Part shown: positions 32,126-43,148 of the stretch, piece after piece
How positions within the stretch are numbered: the first letter of the stretch is position 1
How the letters are laid out: each line of letters starts with the position of its first letter
NCBI GenBank assembly: GCA_002778195.1
Contig: PCDI01000004.1
Span: 630,074 to 694,073, forward strand
Origin: Raffaelea ambrosiae
Lineage: Eukaryota > Ascomycota > Sordariomycetes > Ophiostomatales > Ophiostomataceae
Length of the DNA stretch: 64,000 bases
Direction: 5' to 3'
Position numbers and translations under genes: made by a program
Notes under the pieces: generated by a model
What the model was told of the DNA's origin: nothing
The model's database searches: none
Seen by the model: only the letters and a program-made list of their open reading frames with translations

Positions 32126-33014
32126 AGAGAGAGAGAGAGAGATTGAGTGTGGCGGGAAAGATGGGAAAGATGGGAAAGGGGTCTTGGCGAATTGAGGTTG
32201 TCCGTGCTTTTCTTTTTTTCTTTTTTTTTTGGTATATATATCCATTGTAATTTGCCAAAACATACGCATTCATGGAATCCGTCATCACGTCGCATGTGAA
32301 GAAAATCTGAACGCTTTGCCTTTTTTTGGTCTTTTGTCTCATCGTTTTTTTTTTTTTTTTTTGTTTTTGGTCTAGAACCATAAAGATGAATGTTGCTCGT
32401 GTTTGTTTGTTTGCATGCTGCAAAAATGCAGAGCACCTTGTGCACCCAATTGCGCTAGTAAGCACCCTTTGCACCACCTGCCAGCCACCACAACCAGCCA
32501 GCCAATGACTCCCCGCCACTTACATGGGCGCCCGGAGATAAGGCAACCAGGCCGTTCTATCGCCAAGAGCTATGACCCAAGGTGGGGTTCGCGCTTGCCA
32601 TATTTTTTCGATCAGTCTTAATAATTGCCGGTCTGCGGCGGTCTTTTTTCGCCCTTTCCCCCCCCCACCAAACTCTGAGCGACTGCTCTCTTGCGAAAGC
32701 ACGATTGCCCACATTTGCTTCAAGGTTCTCTCGAAGCCACCCTTTTTTTTTCTCCCACGACCGCACGCATCTCACGATCGCAACGCCGAGCCGAGCATCC
32801 CAGTGCGCCCTCGGGGCCGCCCCCCACCCCTCCCCCTCTCTCCTATCGCAACACGCCGCAGCACGACCTCCAGACGCCCAGCACGCAGCTGGCGGGCTGG
32901 ACCCTCTAAAAAGTCTCGAGCTTCCCTCGTCCCAATTGCCGAAAGAAAAAAACAAAGGCCTCTCCCCCCCCCCCCCCTCTCCCCCAAAAAGATAGCTTCG
33001 TTGCTTTCCACACC
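32126..33014. other. Intergenic, tandem genes
   Basis: 3' flank of the esterase, with a (GA)n run at about 32127-32143, T-tracts, and an inferred promoter/5' leader for the regulator at 33015, with C-tracts and CT-rich sequence. No gene is seen. The long minus-strand frame 32772-34895 is a shadow of the GC-rich regulator. Confidence 0.6.
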
Positions 33015-36000
33015 ATGACGGCCCGTGCAGCCAAGCGTGCCGCCAGCTCGCCCAACGGGCCGGCCGCGTCGATGTCGCCCGTCGAGCAGCCGTCGCACGA
33101 CTCCTCGACGTCTCCTGTCGAGTTCGCGGCGGGCGAGAGCAGCGGCAACGGCCTGCAGCCGCCACGGAAGCGCAAGCGGCGGGTGGTGTCCTGCGCAGAG
33201 TGCCACCGGCGCAAGCAGAAGTGCGACCGCAACCAGCCGTGCAAGGCCTGCATCGACCGCAAGATGGAGTCCAGCTGCCACTACGAGACCGCGGCCATGT
33301 CGCGCGAGCGCCACCACCTGCGGGTCATCGAGGCCGCCGCGTACGGGCGCGCCCTCCAGGCCGGCGGCACGCTGCCGGTGAAGGCCGCCGGGTTCGGCTA
33401 CGCGCAGACGGCGGCGAGCACGCTGGGCTTTCTGCGCAAGATCGACGGCAACGACGGCCCGGACGACGGTGGTGGCGGTGGCGGCAGCGGCAGCAGGCTG
33501 GTGGACGCGATCGGGGACGGCAGCGACCCGACCATCGGCATGGCGGTGGTGCCGACCTCCACGGCCGCCGAGGAGGCCGCCCTGGCAGCCGAGCAGCAGT
33601 ACTACTACCACAGCCAGCACCAGCAGCAGCACCCGCAGCAGCACCCGCCGCAGCACCCGCCGCAGCATCAGCAGCAGCAGCAGCACCACCAGCCCCAGCA
33701 CCACCCCACGCACGACCTGCTGCAGAGCCAGCACGCCGGGCCGCCCGGCATCGACCCCTACGGCACCGCGGACCGGTACAAGGCGCTGATCCGCGGACTG
33801 CCTCCTCGCGCCTACATCGACCGGCTGGTCGGCTTCTTCTTCCGCGACTTCAACTGGCAGTACTACGCGCTCGACGAGGACGTCTTTCTCAAGCAGCTGG
33901 CCGACTGGAGCGACGTCGCCACCGGCCCCTTTGGCAGTCTGCAGGCCCCCCACCAGCTGTCGCCCGATCTGCGCGCCTTCCCCGCCCTGCTCTTCCAGGT
34001 CCTGGCCACCGGCCTGCTCTCGCTGCCGCCCGCCGACCCGGACCCCTTCTTCGACGACATCAAGCACGCCGCCAACACGACCTTTGAGGACCTCGCCATC
34101 GACTACAGCGAGGCCGGCATGGCCATCCTGGCGCTGCTGGGCAAGCGCCAGATGAGCTTCACCACCGTGCTGGCCGGCTTCGTGCGCGCCGCCCTGCTCA
34201 AGTACGTCGCCCTGGTCACCGAGGCCTGGCACGCGCTGGGCTCGGCCATCCGCGACGCCCAGGAGATCGGCCTGCACCGCGACAGCATGGACCCCAAGCC
34301 CTGGGCCGCGACCGCCGAGGCCGTGCTGGAGAACCAGTGGGAGATCCAGCGCCGCCGCCGTCTGTGGATGATTTTGTGCTGCTGGGACGTCCAGATGGGC
34401 GTCGTGCTCGGCCGGCCCACCAGCATCGACCCGTCCGCCGTGCGCGCCGCCACCCTGCCCGTCGACTGCCTGCTGCCCGCCACCGCCGCCGAGCGCGCCG
34501 CCATGCCCGTCCAGCCGCGCAGCCCGCTGCAGGACCCGCCCACCCCGCTCACCCGCGCCATCTGGGCCTTCCAGGCCGTCGTGCCGCTGCGCGAGATCAT
34601 CGAGCTCGAGAAGGAAGGGCCCTGTCCGCGCGACTTTGCCCGCGTCGACGCCCTGCACGCCCGCCTCGAGGCCATCGAGGCCAGCACCCCGCCCTGGTTC
34701 CGCCTCGAGAACCCCGACACCCGCTTCGACGACCTGCCCAGCTGCTTCTGGCTGCCCGCCATCCGCGCCACCCTGCCCCAGACCTCCATCTTCAACTTTA
34801 TGGCCCTGCACCGGCCCTACATCTTCACCCGCGCCCGCAGCCGCACCGAGGCCCTCAAGGCCTGTCTGACCATGCTGCGCATCCAGCGCATCCACTTTTC
34901 GAGGCTGAAGCCGCAGCAGTACAAGACGTGAGTGCCCTGTACTATGGACTCGATCTATGCCCTGTCCCCTGTCCTCTGTACCCCGTACCGGGACGTGTTT
35001 GCTCTCCCATGGCTAACATTTACACCCCAGTTTCTCCCTCTTCTACGGCTCCTTCGACTCCCTCGTCCTCATGGCCACCATCTACATCCTCTTCCCCAAA
35101 GAACACCCCGAGCTGGTCCCCGAGGCCATCCAGCAGTACCGCTGGTCCGTGGAGCGCTTTGAGCTCATGATGGAGCACTACAGCCTAGCACGGTCTGCCC
35201 TCGACGTGCTCCAAGCCATCTACCTGCGCCTACGAAAGACCCTCGGCATCAGTTTCCTCGAGACCGAGTCGGGCGGGCTCGCCGGCATTGGAGGCGCTGT
35301 CGGTGCTGCCGTCGGCACGGCGCCTATCGACGCCATTACACTGAGCAACATCGACCCGAGCCTCAAGGACGAGGGCCCCATCATTGGCGGCGTGGCACAG
35401 GGGCCGCAGACTACGAGTGCGTTGAATGGCAAGACGATCACGGGAGACAAGAACACAGCAGCAGCAGGGGACAACAGCAACAACAACACAACGACTGGCG
35501 GCTGCGGGACGGCTGCACCATCCGCCAATGCACCAGCATCCTCATCGGCCAACGGTTTGACACCAGGAGCCGTCTCCTCTGCCTCGGGACCGTCGAGTGC
35601 GGCCAGTGAAGTCTTTAGTGCCACACGCCACGACACGCCGACGACCGAGCCACCATCGGCCGGTATAGCCGCGCTGAGCGGAGGAGGAGGAGGAGCGGGA
35701 GGAGGAGCAGGAGCAGGAAGTTCAGGGCTGGATAGCGGCAGCACTCCCGGCGACCTCGTCACTGCTGCGCAGGCGGCCGACCGTCACAACAACAACGACG
35801 ACCCTAACAACAACCACAGCAACAACGTGAACAGCAACGCCAATATTGACCCAGCACTCGAGCAGATGGACGCGCCGACCGATCTGACCTCCCTTTTCCC
35901 CGACTTTGACTGGACCTCGCTCCAGCCCATCTGCCCGACGGGCGATCTGGCTTACAACATCCTGATGGGTGTCGCCAGCCAGGACGGGTCTGCCGCGGCC

Positions 36001-36282
36001 TATGGTTGGAATGGAGCAGGCGGTGGACGGGGGCCCGGAGGGGGGATGCCGGCGACAGAAGAGGGCGGCAGCGACGGTGGTCTCCACAGCAGCAGCGGGG
36101 ATGTCGTTGGGGGTGGTAGCGGTGGTGATCCTACGGGAGGACTGGACCTGGACTCGGCGACGGCCTCTACCGTCCTGAACTCGGCGACAATGGTGGACGG
36201 CACAGCGGTGCCGTGGCAGTTTGCGGGCGACTTTTCCAACAACAGCATCTGGGGCCTGCTGAACAACTACACCCCGTTTTGA
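33015..36282 (+). CDS. Large Zn2Cys6 transcription factor, low-complexity C-terminus
   Basis: A 1054-aa regulator from exons 33015-34927 and 35031-36282 (intron 34928-35030, GTGAGT..CCAG, restoring YKTFSLFYGSFDS). The ATG sits in CACCATG context. The N-terminal zinc cluster follows a basic stretch (RKRKRR): C-x2-C-x6-C-x5-C-x2-C-x8-C in about residues 60-88. A Gln/His-rich tract lies at about residues 195-235. The middle homology domain begins near GTADRYKALIRGLPPRAYIDRLVGFFFRDFNWQYY... and includes LWMILCCWDVQMGVVLGRP. The C-terminal ~250 residues are Gly/Asn/Ser/Ala-rich with an acidic DLTSLFPDFDW patch that could be an activation segment. Target genes are unknown and no pathway genes flank it. 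Confidence 0.93.
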
Positions 36283-38836
36283 AGGGAGGAGCATTTGCGT
36301 GAAGAGGAAAAGGAAAAAAAGAAAAAAAAAAAGCGTGGAAGCATGATATCAGAACTCCCCCCCGGGAAACTACCTAACCAACCTATGAATTGACGTACAC
36401 TGTAAAACTTTTTTGTTGTATATACCAGAGAAGGAAATGGAGGACAGAAGGAGAAAGAGTGGAAGAGAGAAGCGGAAGAACGAAGGGGCGAAGAGAGGAA
36501 AGGGGACGAGACAGGAAGGGAGATCAGAGGGGTGTCAGGTATGAACAGGCCAGCACGAGCGCTGCTGGCCAGAATAGGTCTAAAAATAGTATCATATAGT
36601 GAGAATAGGGCCCCAAAAAGAAAAGAAAAAATCAATCAAAGGATACCGACGTGGACCGAAGAGAGACGGGAGAAGCGAGAAGACCAAAGGGCAAAGGGAG
36701 AGAGAGAGAGAAGGAAGACGAAAGAGCTTGTCCGTTCCAGCGGTGCCCAAAGAAAAGACCTCCCCAACACGCATTTCCCACACCAAGTCACAGAAAACCA
36801 ACCAATGTTGTGGAGAGGGGGGACGTCACAGAGCGGCCGCCGGCACGGTCGCAGAGACGTGCGTTGCAGAGAAGCAGCAGTGCAGACGCGCGGTTAGACA
36901 AAGTGGAGGGAACAGAAGGGGGGGGACAGAAGGGGGGGGAACCTGTATTGTGTCTCGTGTCGTGTGATTGGCTGGGTTGGTCAAGGCTAGTACGGTGAAT
37001 GACTTGGGTACAGGGCTGAGCTTACCGTGCAAACAGCACTGGGGGGGGGGCCCGTTCATGGCTGGACGTTCAAGACGACGAACAAGACAGGACCATGGTT
37101 GTCTCCATGCGAAGATGTTTCTTGTCTTTTTGTTTCTACGAGCTGTGTATCCATTTGTCCCAACTGGCATGTCCTCTGGTCCGTGTGTGTTTTTTTTTTT
37201 TTTTTGGACTCCTACCCAGCATTCTGGGTTTTGGCAGCGCTTCCTAATTATGGAGACCACCACAAGAAAGCGTCATGCAAGATTCCCAAGAAACGGTTGG
37301 CCAATGGGGGCCTGCTGGTGAGAAGGCTCCAGTTTTTTTTTTGTTTTTGGCACTTCATTGGGCACCCGATTCCTGTACGTGAATCTGCTGCACGAACCGC
37401 GGGCGCCTGGACAGAAGGCAGGGGCACAACAAAACCAAACACCTTTGCGGTGGGCGCCAGACGTGGTTCTGGCCGTGCAGACTCACCTTCCCTTGACAGA
37501 GCACTCACCAGACGCTGACCTTGTCCGGGAGCGGGGACCACGGAGAGACGTTAATGTTGCCATCCACGTGATGTTTCGGCGGGCTCAGCAGGCAGGGCTC
37601 TGTGCTTTGTTGACGGGTATTGGTGGATGGGGGGGCGGCCAGCCTTTGAGTCCTCTGTACGTGGCGTTGTAAGCCTTGTTGCAGACGACAGATGCAAGCG
37701 AAGGCGGCAGAAGACGGGAGAAGACAGCAGAAAAGGGACAGAAGGCGTCAATAGCAGGAGAGAGAAGAGAGAGGAGAACAAGAGGGAAGAGGACAGAAAG
37801 ACTTGTAAGACAAGCGACTTGAGCAAAACAACGAGAGACAGCACAGCCAGAGAGCAGCAAAACGCATCGGCCCCAGAAACCCTGCAAAGGTGTAAACAGC
37901 TCCAGAAGAGAGCCAAAAGAGCTCCAAAGAGCTCCAAAGAGCTACAGAAGAGATCCGAAAGAGCCAAAAGCAAAGCCAAAAGCAAAGCCAACATCAAATC
38001 GTCCATGGTCCAAAACAGTCCAAGAACACAGAAACAGAGTCCATAAACGGATCCCAGAAACCGTCTCGCGAGACAGCCCCGGCCAAACAAACGAGAACCG
38101 GCCGCTCGTCGCGCAGACCGGAGAAAAGAAAGCGCCGGCGCAGTGCCCAAACACGCTCACGAAGGGCCTGCATGTAAGCGCTCTCGCCCCCCTCCTCCTC
38201 CCCACACTGGCCTCGCCTGCACCATCTTCGCTCACAGGCGACCAATTGTTTCCGGTGCCGATTCCTGTTCTGAGTCTCTCTTGTTGCTTGGGTCCTGTGC
38301 GTTCCTGCACTCTCGCCCCGGGCTTGCAGCAAAGCCCCTGCAGCCTGGTTTCCAACCTTGGGTCTCTCGGGCGTCTTAGTCGTTCGCAGTCGTCTGCCTC
38401 TGTGTCCGCGTCGCTTCTGGGGCCTTTTCCCCCAGGGCCGGCCATCCTGCATCTCATTTCTGGGTTCCGTCCCTTTTTCTGTTCCGTTTTTTTGTCTTCC
38501 TCTCCTGCCTATATCTTTTCCCTTTCATCCCCTCTCTTCTCTCTTTCTGTCGTGCTCTTTGTTCTCTCCGTCTCTCTCCTTATTTTCCCCTCGCTTCCTC
38601 GTGAACAAACGGACAACTTCCGACGACGCCAACATCAGACAATCGCAAACAAGACCTCTCTGGCCAGCAACACGCCCAGACAATAGCCCATACACAACAA
38701 TAGCAACAGCGAACAGCACTACCACGGGGGAAAAAGAAAAAAAAGAAAAAAGAAAAAAAGCATCAACAGCCACGTCGTAACCAGCACACGGCCCACGCCC
38801 GATTGCCAGCCAACCCGTTCGAGCCAAAGTGCCATC
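36283..38836. other. Intergenic 2.5 kb, purine/pyrimidine-biased
   Basis: No gene is supported. The first part is a purine-rich 3' flank. About 37860-37995 carries ~10-bp AAAGAGCTCC and AGCAAAGCCAA tandem units, which make long but low-complexity frames on both strands. From 38240 the sequence becomes a CT-rich probable 5' leader of the zinc-finger gene at 38837. Confidence 0.55.
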
Positions 38837-41340
38837 ATGGCGGCCCAGCTGGAAAGAGCCGCGGAGCGTGACGAGAACGTCCGCTTTTGGCAGCGCCACA
38901 GTGCTCTCAACCAGTACGAAGATACCAGAAAAAAGTTGATCGAGGTAAGCACGTTCTTGCTTTGTTTCTTTGGTTCTTTCCTGCTTTGTCCCCCCTCTGA
39001 TGGTTCTTGCCTTTTCTCCCCCATGGTTCTTGCCTTCTCTCCCTCATGGCTCTTGCCTTCGCCCTTCCCACACCAACCAGCTCGACCTCTGTTGCAGGCC
39101 TTCCTTGCTCAGTCCTGGGCCTCGCTCACGCTCTCTAGGACATTCTCGTCCATTCCCAGGCCATCGATAGAAGCCACTACGAGGAGGTCCAGCGCCTCCG
39201 CACCGACCTCAGCCATGCCCTGCTCAACAGTGCCAGTCTCAAGCGCCTCAACAATGACCTGCAGAAGCGGCTGTTCGCCGAGCAAGAAGACAAGCAGAAG
39301 ATGCTGCGGGACAAGGACACGTTACAGGTGAGCCGAAGAACATGGCCATGGACATGGCGAGCAAATGGATGAGCACAAGCTGACAAGCCACAGACCCGCA
39401 ACCCTTATATAGCTGTGCTGCTGGACGGCGACGGCATCTTGGTCAGTTTTCTCGTCAACCTTGCCGTTTCTTTTTCCTTTTTTTTCTTCGTACTTTTTCT
39501 TCTTCTTTCTTTTCTTCCTTCTTTGATCTTCCTTCTTTTTTTTCCCTCCTTTTTTTCTTCTTTCTTTGCACTTCCTCTTGTACTTCCTTCTTGTATTTCT
39601 CCTAACATCTCCAGTTCCAAGAATCGTTTGTCCGCCAAGGCGTCGACGGCGGCAAGAAGGCCGCCCACGCCCTGCGCAAGGCGATTGTCCAGGCCTGCGG
39701 CGATGCGACGGAAGAGTGCGAGGTCGTGGCCAAGGTGTGTGCCAACCTGGCCGGCCTGTCACGGGCCATGCGCCGCGACGGTTTCATTGGCTACGAGTCG
39801 GACGTCAAGGATTTTACGCTGGGCCTGACCCAGGGCCGGGCCCTGTTTGACTTTGTTGATGTTGGCTACGGCAAGGAACGCGCCGATACAAAGATTAAGG
39901 GTCCGTGTTGTCTCTTGGTCTCGGATCTTCTCCCCTTTTCCTCTCCTCGCCTCTCGTCGACCGTCTCCCCGCTAACTCGTCCTAGAAGCTACCAAATGGC
40001 ACCTCCGCAACACGAACTGCCGCAAGGTCGTCCTGGGCATCTCACACGACGCCGGCTACGCGCCGTTCCTCGACGAGATCCTCAGCGACGACGAGGCCCG
40101 CCGCCGCATCGTCATTCTCGAAGGCGCGCGCACCGTCCGCGACCTCGTGGCCACCAATGCCACCATTGTCAACCTCAACGACACGCTGTTCCGCGGCGAG
40201 AAGCTGCAGACGCAGACACAGCAGCCGTCGCCGCAGCAGAAGGAGCACACGCCCGACCGCACGCCCGAGCGCGCGTACACGATGCCGGCCTTCTCCCCAC
40301 AGCGCCCACCAGAGCCTTTGGCGGCGACACGCATCCCCACGGTCATCGGCCCTCCGCCCGGCTTTGGCCCCTCGTCGGCGGCCACCACCATCGGCCCTCC
40401 GCCCGGCTTTGGACACTCGTTGGCAGCCACGGCTGCCACCACTACCACGGCGACCACCACTACCACGGCTGCCACCTCGACGACCATGGCCCGCACCAAC
40501 AGTGCCGCCAGTGCCAGCACGGCCAGCACGTCGAATGCCAGCGTCTTCAGCGGCAGCAGCCCGGCCAGCGTGCACACGACGTTGAGTAGTGGTGGTAGTG
40601 GTGGAGGAGGAGGAGGAGGAGGAGGAGGGGGGGGCAGCAACGGAAGCGCCAGTGTGCGGCCTCCGGTGTCCTATGCCGGCGTCGCCGCCATTGCGGCCTC
40701 GACCATCTCCGACTCGCCGCCCAGCAGCCGCAGCGCCAGCCCGCCGCCCCTGCTGACGCTGCCAGCCTACACGACCAAGATCCTGCGGCAGAAGCAGGTG
40801 GCCTGCAGCGTGGCCGCCGCCGAGAAGCGCCACGCCGCCCGCATCCAGGCCGAGATCGACAGCTGGACGCCCGGCCCGCGCGGCCGCGACCCGCCCGTCG
40901 AATACGAGCCGGCCGACCTGGACACGCTCAAGCGCCGGCCGCCGTCCAAGCGGCTGTGCAACAGCTGGTACCTGCGCGGGACGTGCCCGAAGCGCCACGA
41001 CAGCGTGCTGTCCTGCACCTTTGTCCACGACGAGGCCATCGAGCCCCGCATGCTGCGCGCCCTGGCGGCGCTGGCGCGCCAGAACCGGTGCGACGGCGGG
41101 CAGCAGTGCACAATGGAGGAGTGCATCTACGGGCACCACTGTCCGAGCGTGACCAAGGACGGCCGCTGTCCGGCGCCGTACTGCCGCTTCTACCGGGACG
41201 AGCACCCGCCGCACACCAAGTTCCTGCCGACGTACGAGCAGAGCGGGCGCCGCGGCGGCGGCGCCTACTGCAGCAGCGAGAAGGACGAGGAGGGGGAGCA
41301 GCAGGAGCAGCAGCAGCAGCAGGAGAAAAGAGTGCTGTGA
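38837..41340 (+). CDS. CCCH-type zinc-finger protein with coiled-coil N-terminus
   Basis: A conserved filamentous-fungal protein with C-x8-C-x5-C-x3-H-type fingers, 661 aa. Exons: 38837-38944, 39139-39327, 39394-39441, 39615-39900, 39986-41340. Intron 4 starts GTCCGT, a weak donor, but the acceptor (CCTAG) restores DTKIKEATKWH. Order: a short N-terminal helix and coiled coil (residues 1-100); a globular domain beginning NPYIAVLLDGDGIL and continuing FVRQGVDGGKKAAHAL, LFDFVDVGYGKE, VVLGISHDAGYAPFL (residues ~100-260); a Ser/Thr/Pro linker with a duplicated IGPPPGFG element and a poly-Gly tract; then two Cys/His clusters, LCNSWYLRGTCPKRH...SCTFVH and NRCDGGQQCTMEECIYGHHC, plus a third Cys-rich segment. 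Probably binds RNA; no specific role is known to me. Confidence 0.88.
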
Positions 41341-41878
41341 ATGTGGTGGGAATCGGGTTACAACTGTTTGAGCATCGTTATCATCCTATTCAGACTTACA
41401 TGGGGGTCTTTTGACGGTTTCAGGGCCATTTCGAGGAATACTCTCTCTTCAAAGTCGGGGCGTTATGTATTGCTTTTTTGTTACTTCACTATCGGTAGTG
41501 AAGGGAGGCTGGCTTCTTCCATTTATTGCGATTTCAATGCCTGCTTATGAACAGTTTGTCGTCTTCACAATCTCCAAATTGACACCATATTACTTGCTCG
41601 CCACTTTCCTGGAGCAGGCGAAGTTCTGTTTAAGTCTTTTATTTGGCTGGTTGGCTGGGACCGGCCCACTTTTCCCCACAGCAATGCTGTTCCAGCGTCC
41701 AGCAGCACCTAACTAACTACTAGTTCGAGTACGTATCTAATCGCCAGGCCAGCTTGCCCCGCCGCCAAAACCCACCCACACAATCCCATCTTGAAAATTG
41801 GCCATCACTTTCTGGCCTCCTCGACCATCTTGCCCATCCCGACACAACAATCCTCCCCCCCCCCTCCCCCCTCCAACC
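41341..41878. other. Intergenic: 3' flank and Sec65 promoter
   Basis: No gene is seen. A C-rich leader directly precedes the SRP19 start. Confidence 0.6.
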
Positions 41879-42826
41879 ATGGCGCATCCACGAATCGAAG
41901 AGGTCTCCGACAGCGACGACGACGCCGCCTTCTCGGACCCGTCCGAGGACGACATTGACGACTTTGCCGAGTCCGACATCCTGCGCCAGGTCCAGCCCAA
42001 GCGGCCACCACCCACCCAAACGACGACGCCGCCGTCGTCGTCGTCGTCCCGACCACCGCTGCCACAGCACGTACCACCCTCTCGGCTGCAAGCGGCGGCC
42101 GGCAACGGGCCGCCGCCGGATTTCGGCCGCTTTGCGGCGCTGTACCCGGTCTACTTTGACCGCGCCCGCTCGCGCGCCGAGGGCCGCCGCGTCGGGGCCG
42201 CGCTGGCCGTCGACAACCCGCTCGCCCGCGACATTGTCGCCGCCTGCGCCTCGCTCGGCCTCCGCACCGTCTTTGAGCCGACCAAGACCCATCCCAAGGA
42301 CTGGGCCAACCCGGGCCGCGTCCGCATCGACCTGGCCGCCCGCGGCCGCGGCGGCGGCGGCGGCGCCGCCACCACCACCACCACCACCACCATCCACAAC
42401 AAACACCACCTCTACATCCTCGTCGCCCGCTACCTGCGCGCCCACCCCACCACCGAGCACAGCGCCGGCCTGCGCGAAACCGTGCGCGGCGCGCCGCCGC
42501 CGCCGCCCCTGGACGAGCCGTACCCGCGGCCCGCCGTGCCCCGCGGCTGGAAGCTGCCCGCGCTGGTGCCGTACCTGAGCCCGGCCATGACCGGCGGCGG
42601 CGTGTCCGAGAACCTGTTCCAGGACGTGATGAAGGAGATGCAGGGCGCCGGCGGGCCGGGCGGCGCCGGCGGCGGGGCGGGAGGCTTGGCCGGTATGCAG
42701 CAGGCGATGCAGGCGGCCATGGGTGGGATGGGCGGCGGCGGCGGCGGTGCGGGTGCCCCGGGTGGTGCCATCGAAAGTGGAGGAGGACCATCCAAAAAGT
42801 CCAAAAAGGGCAAAGGGAAGGCATAG
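41879..42826 (+). CDS. sec65: Signal recognition particle subunit SRP19/Sec65
   Basis: Single-exon gene, 315 aa. The SRP19 domain is recognised from LYPVYFDRARSRAEGRRV, AVDNPLARDIVAACASLGL and TKTHPKDWANPGRVRI. In the family this domain binds the tips of SRP RNA helices 6 and 8 and lets SRP54 load, for cotranslational ER targeting. The N-terminus is acidic (SDSDDDAAFSDPSEDD). The domain carries a Gly/Thr-rich insertion before the LYILVARYLRAHP segment. The C-terminus is Gly/Met-rich (resembling a chaperone-like GGMG tail) and ends in a Lys-rich KKSKKGKGKA, typical of fungal Sec65, which is longer than metazoan SRP19. The upstream in-frame Met at 41798 lies in the inferred leader; ATG 41879 gives the expected acidic start. 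Confidence 0.93.
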   Translation: MAHPRIEEVSDSDDDAAFSDPSEDDIDDFAESDILRQVQPKRPPPTQTTTPPSSSSSRPPLPQHVPPSRLQAAAGNGPPPDFGRFAALYPVYFDRARSRAEGRRVGAALAVDNPLARDIVAACASLGLRTVFEPTKTHPKDWANPGRVRIDLAARGRGGGGGAATTTTTTTIHNKHHLYILVARYLRAHPTTEHSAGLRETVRGAPPPPPLDEPYPRPAVPRGWKLPALVPYLSPAMTGGGVSENLFQDVMKEMQGAGGPGGAGGGAGGLAGMQQAMQAAMGGMGGGGGGAGAPGGAIESGGGPSKKSKKGKGKA

Positions 42827-43148
42827 ATCACACCGAGACATATAACGGGGGGGTGTGCTGATACGGCATGACGAGAGGGTAGGGCATGGCAAAGCGTAGG
42901 TATACGCGAAACCCGCGAGCACATGGGCGACGTCTGGGAATGGCAAGTCCTGTATTCTCTGGCCGTCTGCTTGACCGGACCTCTGTATCTCAACAAATTA
43001 GGACGAATCATAAGACCCAAAAAAAAAACAGTTTCAATTTCTCTAGTTTCTCAAAGGAGGAAGGGGGTATATCGGTAACGGTAGAACGGCTCTTCTTGCT
43101 TGCTCTTGTATGGCCCTTTCTTTCTAAGATCACTCTCTCCCAACCACA
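42827..43148. other. Intergenic, convergent 3' ends
   Basis: Short gap between the 3' ends of sec65 and the dynactin gene; nothing further is seen. Confidence 0.6.

Noticed and set aside
32772..34895. 707-codon minus-strand open frame
   Set aside because: It is antisense to the Zn2Cys6 gene at 33015-36282. Its length follows from high GC at third positions; the Val/Gly/Ala/Arg/Gln-rich translation has no domain, while the sense strand has a full zinc cluster and fungal_trans motifs.
37551..38150. Leu/Ser-rich 199-codon minus frame resembling a membrane protein
   Set aside because: The hydrophobic stretches come from ~10-bp GAGCTCTTTGG-type repeats; the opposite strand gives an equally long Lys/Ser-rich frame. 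Low-complexity artefact.
37942..38457. Alternative coding on the minus strand upstream of the CCCH gene
   Set aside because: Frames overlap each other, are Arg/Gly-rich and lack conserved motifs; the CT-rich sequence is better explained as a 5' leader.
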